In this document: positions 55,572 to 63,137 of the stretch, one piece after another
Layout: the number at the start of each line of letters is the position of its first letter
How positions within the stretch are numbered: the stretch's first letter is position 1
From: Ktedonobacter robiniae
Lineage (GTDB): Bacteria; Chloroflexota; Ktedonobacteria; Ktedonobacterales; Ktedonobacteraceae
DNA length: 64,000 nt
Direction: 5' to 3'
NCBI RefSeq assembly: GCF_016587375.1
Contig: NZ_BNJG01000001.1
Span: 1,612,001-1,676,000 of the forward strand
Position numbers and translations under genes: made by a program
The notes under the pieces: generated by a model
The model's database searches: none
What the model saw: the letters and a program-made list of their open reading frames with translations, nothing else
What the model was told of the DNA's origin: nothing

Positions 55572-56147
55572 CTACGCCGTGATCACATTTGCCTTCTGTT
55601 GCTTATACTCGCTAAAAAGCGAGACCATGGCGGAGTCAAAGGCAGGAAGATCTTGCGGGCTGCGGCTAGTTACCAGGTTGCGGTCACGCACCATCTCTTT
55701 ATCTTCCCAGGTGCTGCCCGCGTTACGCAAGTCATCCTGAATGGTAAAGTAGCTGGTCAAGGTGCGGCCCTTCGCGACACCAGCGGATACGAGCAGCCAG
55801 GGAGCGTGGCAGATGGCCGCGATAGGTCGTTTGCTCTGATCAAACTTCTGCACAAACTCGCGTGCCTTGGGCTGCATACGAATAAAGTCAGCGTTCAGCG
55901 CTCCACCCGGCAGGACCAGACCCTCAAACTCATCGGGATTGGCCTGGTCAAGCGTCATATCGACCGGGAACATATCCGCCTTCGTATCGTGATTCATGCC
56001 CTGCACCTGGCCGCCTTTAGGCGCAATCACAGTAACCTTCGCTCCCGCCTGCTCAAGAGCCTTCTTCGGCTCTGTAAACTCTGCTTGCTCAAAACCATCT
56101 GAGACCAGAATCGCGACACGCATGCCGCTAATTGTATTGCCTTGCAT
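55572..56147 (-). CDS. DJ-1/PfpI-family protein (deglycase/protease type)
   Basis: The protein has 191 residues. MRVAILVSDGFEQAEFTEPKKALEQAGAKV and the nucleophile elbow PIAAICHAPWLLVSAGVAKG (Cys followed by His) match PfpI/YhbO proteins. Glu in GFEQAEF and His after the Cys complete the usual triad. Members act as deglycases or stress chaperones. It is monocistronic. Confidence 0.92.
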   Translation of the reverse strand: MQGNTISGMRVAILVSDGFEQAEFTEPKKALEQAGAKVTVIAPKGGQVQGMNHDTKADMFPVDMTLDQANPDEFEGLVLPGGALNADFIRMQPKAREFVQKFDQSKRPIAAICHAPWLLVSAGVAKGRTLTSYFTIQDDLRNAGSTWEDKEMVRDRNLVTSRSPQDLPAFDSAMVSLFSEYKQQKANVITA

Positions 56148-56232
56148 GCTATGTACCCCTCTTTCTCTTTATAGTAACTAACGCCATATGCACATGATTA
56201 GCTTGACTCCTCGCACCTGTGGCATTCGTCCT

Positions 56233-56291
56233 GGTAGTGTGTGATGAAGCCCTGGCAGCCTATGGCTGCCAGGGCTTCATCACACACTACC
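56233..56291. terminator. 28-bp perfect hairpin after the receiver-TM gene
   Basis: Arms 56233-56260 and 56264-56291 close a 3-nt TAT tip. A short repeat containing GGCGAGAAGTCCTG follows at 56318-56331 and recurs at 60280-60293. Confidence 0.65.
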
Positions 56292-56414
56292 TCCCATACT
56301 CAGGCGAGCCACGTAGTGGCGAGAAGTCCTGATGTGAGACGTAATATACACGTTCTAACGTCTACGTTCGTTACGCTCTCACTTGTGAGAGTAGAAAGAG
56401 GGAAGTAGCACCTG

Positions 56415-57062
56415 CTAAGCACTAGCAATCTGTGGGCTGGCCTTCTGACCACCCAGCGTCCAGTAGAGCAAGGCAACTATTACTATAAGAAATCCAGCCG
56501 CACTCAGGGCAACCTGGAGCAAGAGCAGGCCAATGACAACCAGGAGTAGGCCAGCGGCGGTAAGCATAGGCATCAGACTGGGGGCAGAGTGACGAGTGTA
56601 GGCAGCCAGTAAAATTTCTTCCGCCTGAGCCTCCTGGGCCGCTTTCCGCGCCTCTTGCTCATGCAGAATACGCCCTACAGCCTGGTGGAGCACGCGAGCG
56701 TCAAAGGGCTTGGTCATATAGATGGGTTGGGGAGTTTCCTGCCCGGCAAAGGGAGCCGCGAGCAGAGCAGAGGGAGTGCTTTCTGCCTGTTCCCAGGATA
56801 GCACAATCGTGGGAGTTTGCCACAGATCAGGCAGTTCCTGGACAGTACGCAGCAAGTTCCAGTTACGGTGTACTCCACCATCGACATCGACCACAATCAG
56901 ATCGGGCTGGCGTTTCTCTGGCAGAGGAAGCGCCCTAGATATCTGCGTCATCTCGCTCACCTGTATGCCCTGGCTCTGTAAACCAATAGCAATCAGGCGG
57001 CGTAAGCAAAGATCGCTCTCAATGAGGAGAACGTGGGGTTGCTCTCCCGACGATGCGTACAT
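56415..57062 (-). CDS. Receiver domain protein with two C-terminal TM helices
   Basis: The protein has 215 residues. Residues 1-~130 are a CheY-like receiver: acidic pocket ESD, phospho-acceptor in LIVVDVDGG, and Lys in YMTKPF. The C-terminus holds two TM helices (MPMLTAAGLLLVVIGLLLLQVAL and AAGFLIVIVALLYWTLG). A receiver anchored by C-terminal membrane helices is an unusual order. I chose ATG 57062 behind GGAGGAGCATAC. It ends close to the long hairpin and lies downstream of the hybrid kinase gene, its possible partner. Confidence 0.75.
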   Translation of the reverse strand: MYASSGEQPHVLLIESDLCLRRLIAIGLQSQGIQVSEMTQISRALPLPEKRQPDLIVVDVDGGVHRNWNLLRTVQELPDLWQTPTIVLSWEQAESTPSALLAAPFAGQETPQPIYMTKPFDARVLHQAVGRILHEQEARKAAQEAQAEEILLAAYTRHSAPSLMPMLTAAGLLLVVIGLLLLQVALSAAGFLIVIVALLYWTLGGQKASPQIASA

Positions 57063-57214
57063 GTATGCTCCTCCAAATTGCAAGACCTTGCGCGAAGACC
57101 CATTGCAAAATAACATTGCTTCTTATAGAGAGCATACCCAATCCACATTACAATACCTTAACTACCTAGGGTATTCACCTTACAGTAACCTGAATACATT
57201 AAAACAGGTACAGA

Positions 57215-57294
57215 GCTGTAATACAAAAGAGAAGAAAGAGGCCAGTCCTGAGCATGCTCAGGACTGGCCTCTTTCTTCTCTTTTGTATTACAGC
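57215..57294. terminator. 80-nt perfect palindrome overlapping a stop codon
   Basis: Two 40-bp arms (57215-57254, 57255-57294) meet without a loop. The TAA of the kinase gene (57288-57290, minus strand) lies inside. This is the longest perfect inverted repeat in the window. Confidence 0.7.
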
Positions 57295-59237
57295 TTCATG
57301 AGTTTGTAGCCAACATCGGGGACCGTCACTATATACTTCGGGCGACGTGAATCGCTCTCGACCTTGCGGCGCAGGCGGCTGATATAGACCCAGATAAAAT
57401 CGATGTCACGATTATACTCTGGCCCCCACACCTTCTCCAGGAGCAATTCGTGGGTAACAACCATGCCTGCATTCTGGGCCAGCACACTCAGCAACTTGTA
57501 CTCGGTGCGGCTCAATTGTATAGTCTTACCCTCAACGGTTACCAGGTGTTGCGCGTGATCAATGACCAGCTCGCCTGTGCGGAAGACAGCCTGCTGGGTT
57601 GGCTCTTCGCGTACAGCGGAGCGTCGTCGTAGCACAGCCCGCACGCGCGCCATAAGCTCCTTCATACCGAAGGGCTTGAGAACCAGGTCATCTCCCCCCA
57701 GGTCAAGCAGTTGGACGCGCTCGTCCTCGTCGCACTCATCGCTCAGCATAATGACGGGTACCTGGGAGAACTCGCGCAGGCGCTGGAGCAGCTCGATACC
57801 ACTCATATCCGCTAGGCGCGTCGCCAGCAGGACCATATCTGGCTCCTCCAGATCGATCTGGCGCAGGAATTGCACGCCATGGTTAACTGTATGCACGCGA
57901 TACTGCTGCTCCTCCAGATTCGCGCGCAGGTAACGTGCCATACGCGCATCGCCCTCAGCCAGCAACACAGAAACGCGACGATCCTGGCGCAGGAGCGCTG
58001 GGCGCACGGCCCCAAGTGGACCTGTGACTGGCTCCGCAACCTCGCTTATGCGTGTACGTTGGGGTACCGCTGCGGTCTCGATACGTGGCGCCAGGGGCAG
58101 AGTAAAGTAGAAACTGGTTCCCTGGCCCTCGCCCATCGAATCAGCCCAGATACGACCGCCATGCGCTTCAACGGTTGAACGTGCCGCGGCCAGGCCCAGC
58201 CCACTACCGCTAGCCTGCTCATCGCCTTGCGATCCGCGATAGAAGCGATCAAAAATGCGCTCCAGGTGCTCGGGAGCAATTCCTATGCCTTCATCGATCA
58301 CGCCAATCCGCATCTCAACCTCATTAGTCTCCAGGCGCACACTCACGACCGAGTTGGGAGCGGAGTAATTCAGCGCGTTATCGAGGAGATGGTTGAGCGT
58401 TTGCTCTATGCGCACAGCGTCACACATCACCGGGGGCAGATCGGGAGGAAGACTCAACACAAAGCGATGATAGGGAGCCTGCTTCTGCCAACGTGTCACC
58501 AGTTGCGAGAGTAATTCTGGCATCTGCACCTGGGTAAGTCGTAACGGTTGCATACCAGCGTCCAGGCGCCAGACATCAAGCAGGGTGTTAAGTACATCGT
58601 AGAGACGATCCGACTGGGTATCGATCATTTGCAGCATCTCGCGCTGCATCGCCGGATCCCAGCGCGCCGAGCTACCCAACAGGGTAGTCGCACAGCCTTT
58701 GATTACGGCCAGGGGGGTCTTGAGTTCATGCGCGGCGCGGGCCAGGGTCTCCCCCTGCGCCTCAAGCGCCGAACGCTCCAGGGTCACATCATCGAAGAGC
58801 AGACCACGGCCCAGGAGAGAGCCACGCCGATCATGGACAGGGAAGGTACGAATACGCAGCCAGCGCACAGCCGCGTCCGCCAGGGCGACGTCGGCAGCAT
58901 ATTCCTGCTCTGGATGACGCCAGACGCGATCCAGTTCGGTATGTGCCAGCCTGCGATCAGCCGAAATCGACAACAGATGCTCGCGCACATTGAAGTCATC
59001 GGGTGAGATCAAATCATGCTTCCTGATTTGTAGCAGGCGGAGTGCGCTCTGATTTGTATAGATGACACGCTGCTGATTAAGCAGCATAAAGCCGCTGCTC
59101 ATGCTTGAGCACACCTCGGAGAGGATATGATACTCCTTGGTAAAGGCGGCGGGCACAATATCAAGATTTTGCATCGACATTGGGCTATGTGTCACCGTGG
59201 CTTTCTCGTCTTCTGTCCACCAACCATCGTGGGTCAT
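57288..59237 (-). CDS. PAS-histidine kinase-receiver-winged helix fusion with degenerate receiver
   Basis: The protein has 649 residues. A PAS-like sensor (~25-150) precedes HisKA with H-box AAHELKTPLAVIKG and HATPase with N-box LNHLLDNALNY, G1 DEGIGIAPEH and G2 GSGLGLAAARS. A receiver-like domain (~415-530) follows, then an OmpR/PhoB winged helix (QLSRTEYKLLSVLAQNAGMVVTHELLLEKVWG..IDFIWVYISRLRRKVE). In the receiver, the strand that normally carries the phospho-Asp reads MVLLATRLADMSG, with Ala in its place, and the acidic pocket is reduced (AEGD). The Lys (LKPF) remains. So the protein combines kinase and DNA binding but seems unable to phosphorylate itself in cis. ATG 59237 follows GGGAGAAG. 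Confidence 0.88.
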   Translation of the reverse strand: MTHDGWWTEDEKATVTHSPMSMQNLDIVPAAFTKEYHILSEVCSSMSSGFMLLNQQRVIYTNQSALRLLQIRKHDLISPDDFNVREHLLSISADRRLAHTELDRVWRHPEQEYAADVALADAAVRWLRIRTFPVHDRRGSLLGRGLLFDDVTLERSALEAQGETLARAAHELKTPLAVIKGCATTLLGSSARWDPAMQREMLQMIDTQSDRLYDVLNTLLDVWRLDAGMQPLRLTQVQMPELLSQLVTRWQKQAPYHRFVLSLPPDLPPVMCDAVRIEQTLNHLLDNALNYSAPNSVVSVRLETNEVEMRIGVIDEGIGIAPEHLERIFDRFYRGSQGDEQASGSGLGLAAARSTVEAHGGRIWADSMGEGQGTSFYFTLPLAPRIETAAVPQRTRISEVAEPVTGPLGAVRPALLRQDRRVSVLLAEGDARMARYLRANLEEQQYRVHTVNHGVQFLRQIDLEEPDMVLLATRLADMSGIELLQRLREFSQVPVIMLSDECDEDERVQLLDLGGDDLVLKPFGMKELMARVRAVLRRRSAVREEPTQQAVFRTGELVIDHAQHLVTVEGKTIQLSRTEYKLLSVLAQNAGMVVTHELLLEKVWGPEYNRDIDFIWVYISRLRRKVESDSRRPKYIVTVPDVGYKLMKL

Positions 59238-59440
59238 AAATGCGCTTCTCCCATCGGGGGATCAGGTCAAAGCTTCCTTTTCCCGTCTGTCTCTACTAGC
59301 CATCTCTGAACTTTAGTAATTGCTCATATTGTAGCAAAAAAATTCAATCTTGCCAGGGAAGTAGGACTTTGAAGCATGAGGCATTGTATCTGGTTGAGGC
59401 GTAGGAGTTGTTTTTTGCCACTCAACCAGATACGACCTTT

Positions 59441-59499
59441 CGGAAACCTGAGCGCGCTTGCCGTGCCACCGCTTGCCCCCGAATGGGGGTTGGTTTCCG
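59441..59499. repeat. REP-like palindromic element, copy 3
   Basis: CGGAAACCTGAGCGCGCTTG..GTTGGTTTCCG with an inner CCCCC/GGGGG hairpin is followed by TCTAAGAAGG. Just before it, 59386-59398 and 59421-59433 form a 13-bp inverted repeat that may end the 59560 gene. Confidence 0.6.
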
Positions 59500-59559
59500 T
59501 CTAAGAAGGCAAGGATGGGGAAACACGCACTTGGGTTAGCATCTATGGGGAGAGGTGCT

Positions 59560-59973
59560 CTATTTAATGATGCCCGCGATCAAGACCAAAAAGACCAGGT
59601 GGACAATCATAAAAATGAAGAAGCCAAAGCCTAGAATGGCAATCCAGCGCCGGTCATTGACATACATATGCAGGCGCGTGGGATAGGCCAGTGGCCAGCG
59701 CTCAGCGGCAACCAGGCCAACAGCGACACGCACACGTAGTGGTGAGTGCACCTTGGAGCGCTTTAACTCAGTCACCAGAGCGTTATAACAATGTTTACAC
59801 AGGGTCCAGGAGCGACGAGGCTCAGGCGCATCCTCCGGTTCAAGCACCGTCAAGGGGTCAAACCAGATACGCTGGGTACAGATTGAACAATGCTTCACCC
59901 GCATACTCCGCGTGCGCGAACCCTCTTTCTCCAGCGGCTGTGAAGTATTGGCTCGACGCATAGCCTCTTTCAT
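59560..59973 (-). CDS. Zinc-ribbon protein with C-terminal TM helix
   Basis: The protein has 137 residues. The zinc ribbon is split between CSICTQRIW and CKHCYN. A basic stretch follows and one C-terminal TM helix (WIAILGFGFFIFMIVHLVFLVLIAGI) ends the protein. ATG 59973 lies 11 nt behind GGAAGG; an in-frame start at 60000 is possible. Function unknown. The 59974-60369 gap contains a hairpin with GGCGAGAAGTCCTG (60280-60293) and the oxidase terminator. Confidence 0.6.
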   Translation of the reverse strand: MKEAMRRANTSQPLEKEGSRTRSMRVKHCSICTQRIWFDPLTVLEPEDAPEPRRSWTLCKHCYNALVTELKRSKVHSPLRVRVAVGLVAAERWPLAYPTRLHMYVNDRRWIAILGFGFFIFMIVHLVFLVLIAGIIK

Positions 59974-60302
59974 TCGCCTATTCGTCCTTCCAACTACCAA
60001 TCATTCTCGCTCTACAATTGCTCGCTCGCTTAATAGCCTCTGCGGGAGGAGGCAGAAGAGGAACCCCTCCTCTTATCCCGTAGAGTAATTTCTCTCTCCA
60101 CTCTTACAAGCATAACGCGGGCTGTAAGCGACGCAATAACCTACAAAGGTTGTTTCTCTCAGACTCTTTTTTTTACTCTCCACCAATTGTAGCACATTCC
60201 ACCTGCAACATCAGTGTAGTGATTACTGGTAAATGTACAACTCACCAGGTGCTCTCTGCCCCTGCGGCGCTTCCGCAGGGGCGAGAAGTCCTGTGAAGAT
60301 AC

Positions 60303-60342
60303 AAACAAGCCTGGCATCCATTGAAGGATGCCAGGCTTGTTT
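60303..60342 (-). terminator. Terminator of the cytochrome oxidase operon
   Basis: A 17-bp perfect stem (AAACAAGCCTGGCATCC and its complement) closes a 6-nt loop, with A/T-rich flanks. Confidence 0.7.
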
Positions 60343-60369
60343 TGCTTCTCTTGGCTTGCTCGATTGAGA

Positions 60370-61011
60370 TTAGCCTTTGATCATCAACAGGGGCAGCAGA
60401 TAAACTGTGCTAAAGACGATGATCCAGACGATGTCGACGAAGTGCCAGTACATCTCGGCGGCCTCGACCGCGAAGTGCTTCTTGGCGGTAAAGTCGCCGC
60501 GAATGGCACGAATCAGACAGATCGTCAGGAAGATGATACCGATGGTGACGTGCAGGCCGTGAAAGCCGGTCAACGTGAAGAAGGCCGAGCCAAAGGCCTT
60601 GGTCTGCATCGTAAAGTGATCGGCAGTGTAGAGATTAAAGTACTCATACACCTGACCACCCAGGAAGACAAGCCCGAGGATAATCGCGCCCGCCAGACCT
60701 GCAATCAACTGATTCTTATTACCTTTGACAATACCCTTGCGTGCAATAATTGCTGGGAAGCTACTTGCCAACAAGAAGGCAGTGTTAATCAAAGGGAACT
60801 TCCAGTCCAGGTGCTCGCCCGAGGGCAAGAGCCAGAGACCGTTTTTGATCTGTAAACCACGCACTTCCAGGTAGAGGTACGCGGCGATCAGGTTCGCGAA
60901 GATCAGCGCCTCAGAGGAAATGAAGAGGATCATACCCCACCAGTTCATGCTGCGTCCTACTTCAACATGCTCCTCTAGCGACCTGACCTGCTCGCCGTGA
61001 ACAACGCTCAT
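60370..61011 (-). CDS. ctaE: Cytochrome c oxidase subunit III
   Basis: The protein has 213 residues with five or more TM helices, the short form of subunit III. MNWWGMILFISSEALIFANLIAAYLYLEVR, AFFTLTGFHGLHVTIGIIFL and EMYWHFVDIVWIIVFSTVYLLP are the conserved blocks. It is the last gene of the oxidase operon. Confidence 0.93.
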   Translation of the reverse strand: MSVVHGEQVRSLEEHVEVGRSMNWWGMILFISSEALIFANLIAAYLYLEVRGLQIKNGLWLLPSGEHLDWKFPLINTAFLLASSFPAIIARKGIVKGNKNQLIAGLAGAIILGLVFLGGQVYEYFNLYTADHFTMQTKAFGSAFFTLTGFHGLHVTIGIIFLTICLIRAIRGDFTAKKHFAVEAAEMYWHFVDIVWIIVFSTVYLLPLLMIKG

Positions 61012-61038
61012 ATTATGAACTCCCTAACCATGTTCTCG

Positions 61039-61374
61039 TTATCTACGCTCGTAGATCCATCCTATGATACAACCGATGAGCAGCACCACGCCGAGACCAC
61101 AGACAATCGGCTGAAAGACGAAACCAACCAGAATGAGAGAGATAGCGACCGTGGTCACAAGCGGCCAGATGCTAGAACGAGGCATCAAATCCTCTTCCTT
61201 TGGCACGACCTTCTTGCGCTTCTTGACTGCGCCCTTCGCTGGCTGTTCAGCAGCCTGAGGAGGCGTAACCTCCTCCTGCTCCTGTTCCGCTGGTGCTGCC
61301 ACAACCTGTGCAGATTGTGTCTCTGGCTGCGCGGACTTCTCGCGCTTCTTGTCCAATTGTTTGGCTTTGGTCAT
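61039..61374 (-). CDS. Cytochrome c oxidase subunit IV-like small protein
   Basis: The protein has 111 residues. A ~70-residue charged, Glu/Lys/Ala/Pro-rich N-terminus is followed by two TM helices (SSIWPLVTTVAISLILVGFVFQPIVCGLGVVLLIGCIIGWIYERR). The position between ctaD and ctaE and the two-helix core ending in WxYE fit actinobacterial-type CtaF/subunit IV proteins. The long cytosolic extension is unusual. Confidence 0.7.
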   Translation of the reverse strand: MTKAKQLDKKREKSAQPETQSAQVVAAPAEQEQEEVTPPQAAEQPAKGAVKKRKKVVPKEEDLMPRSSIWPLVTTVAISLILVGFVFQPIVCGLGVVLLIGCIIGWIYERR

Positions 61375-61389
61375 GGTGCTACTGTACCT

Positions 61390-63081
61390 CTAGTGAATAG
61401 CCGACTTCCAGTCAGCAATCTCAGGATTCTTCTTGTCATAGAATGGACGGCGGCTGCGGACCACGGGGATGGTGAGGAAGTTGTACTTCTTCGGAGGAGA
61501 GGTTGTATCCCACTCCAGGGTGAAGGCATCCCATGGATCGCTACCAGACTCTTTGCCATCCTTCAAGCTCTTGAAGAAATTGAAGACGAAGACCATGACA
61601 CCCAGGCCAACCATGAAGGCGCCAATCGTCGCCATAAGGTTCAGCTCATTCCAACCCAGGTTGCCTGGGTAGGTGTAGACGCGGCGGGGCATACCCAGCA
61701 GGCCTAACAGGTGCATGGGGAAAAACGCCAGGTTCATGCCTATCAGCAGCAGCCAGAAATGAACCTGCGCCAATTTCTCGCTCATCAGCTTGCCGGTCAT
61801 CTTGGGGAACCAGTAGTAGATACCCGCGAAGATAGCCATGGCGCTACCGCCGAAGAGCACGTAGTGGATGTGCGAGACAACGAAGTAGGTGTCGGTGATC
61901 TGGTAGTCGAAAGGCACGACGGCCAGGGCGGCACCGTTCAAGCCACCAATCAGGAACATACCAATGAAGCCAAGCGAGAAGATCATTGGCGCCTTCAGGC
62001 TCAACTTACCTTTGTAGATTGTACCCAGCCAGTTGAAAATCTTTACCGCGGTTGGCAGAGCGATCAGGGCTGTGCTAGAGGCGAAGAATGCCTGCGCGAC
62101 AGGTGGCAGACCAACGGCAAACATGTGGTGTGCCCACACGGTAAAGCTCAGGAAGCCGATAGCCACACCCGACCAGGCGATGAAGGTATAACCAAAGATC
62201 GGCTTGCGCGAGAAGACGGGCAAGATTTCAGAGGTGATACCAAAGGCCGGCAGGATCAGGATGTATACCTCGGGATGGCCAAACGACCAGAACAAGTGCT
62301 GCCAGAGTAGCGGGTCACCGCCATATGCATACTGATAGAAATGCGTGCCCAGGTGGCGATCCAGCAGTAAGAAGACGCTGGCGGTCGTCAGGCTAGGCAG
62401 AGCAAACAGCAGCAGGAAGGACATAACCAGGATCATCCACGAAAAGAGCGGGATGCGGTTGATGCTCATACCAGGCGCGCGCATCTTCAGGATGGTTACC
62501 ACGAAGTTCAATGAACCGCTGATCGAGGATACGCCCAGCAGCGTGGTACCCAGAATCCAGAAATCGGCATTCATGCCAGGTGTACAGTTGTACGCGTGAA
62601 TACCGCAAGCATCCTTGGTCAAGCTCAGGGGAGCGTACATGAACCAACCGCCATTAGGCGCGGCGTTGAACAGGTAGCTCGACTGTAGGAAAATGCCACC
62701 AAAGAGCAGAATCCAGAAGCCAAAGGCGTTCATACGCGGGAAGGCCATGTCACGTGCGCCCATCATCAGCGGCACAACATAGTTACCAAAGCCCGCCATC
62801 ATCGGCATCACGAACAAGAAGATCATCGTGGTACCGTGCATGGTAAAGATCTGGTTATAGGTCTCAGGACTGATGACTTTGCCATTGGGTACTGCCAGCT
62901 GTGTACGGATCAAGAGAGCCTCTAGACCGCCCACCAGGAAGAAGAAGAAGGCAGTAACCATGTACATGATGCCGATCTTTTTATGATCGGTCGTCGTGAG
63001 CCATTCACCCAGGTAAGATTCACTGAATGATCGCTCACGAACTACTGTTGTAGCCCTATCATTGATAGTGCTAGTAGCCAT
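61390..63081 (-). CDS. ctaD: Cytochrome c oxidase subunit I
   Basis: The protein has 563 residues with at least 12 TM helices. The haem a ligand lies in IFTMHGTTMIFLF, the CuB His and cross-linked Tyr in FWSFGHPEVYILILP, further CuB ligands in VWAHHMFAVG, and the haem a3/a ligands in VVSHIHYVLFGG. A-type haem-copper oxidase features (the HPEVY Tyr) are present. The last ~60 residues form a hydrophilic tail. It follows coxB in the operon. Confidence 0.97.
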   Translation of the reverse strand: MATSTINDRATTVVRERSFSESYLGEWLTTTDHKKIGIMYMVTAFFFFLVGGLEALLIRTQLAVPNGKVISPETYNQIFTMHGTTMIFLFVMPMMAGFGNYVVPLMMGARDMAFPRMNAFGFWILLFGGIFLQSSYLFNAAPNGGWFMYAPLSLTKDACGIHAYNCTPGMNADFWILGTTLLGVSSISGSLNFVVTILKMRAPGMSINRIPLFSWMILVMSFLLLFALPSLTTASVFLLLDRHLGTHFYQYAYGGDPLLWQHLFWSFGHPEVYILILPAFGITSEILPVFSRKPIFGYTFIAWSGVAIGFLSFTVWAHHMFAVGLPPVAQAFFASSTALIALPTAVKIFNWLGTIYKGKLSLKAPMIFSLGFIGMFLIGGLNGAALAVVPFDYQITDTYFVVSHIHYVLFGGSAMAIFAGIYYWFPKMTGKLMSEKLAQVHFWLLLIGMNLAFFPMHLLGLLGMPRRVYTYPGNLGWNELNLMATIGAFMVGLGVMVFVFNFFKSLKDGKESGSDPWDAFTLEWDTTSPPKKYNFLTIPVVRSRRPFYDKKNPEIADWKSAIH

Positions 63082-63137
63082 GAATAATTCCCTCCAACGA
63101 GTCTAGCCCCACAAGTGAGGTAGACGGGCAAGTTATG

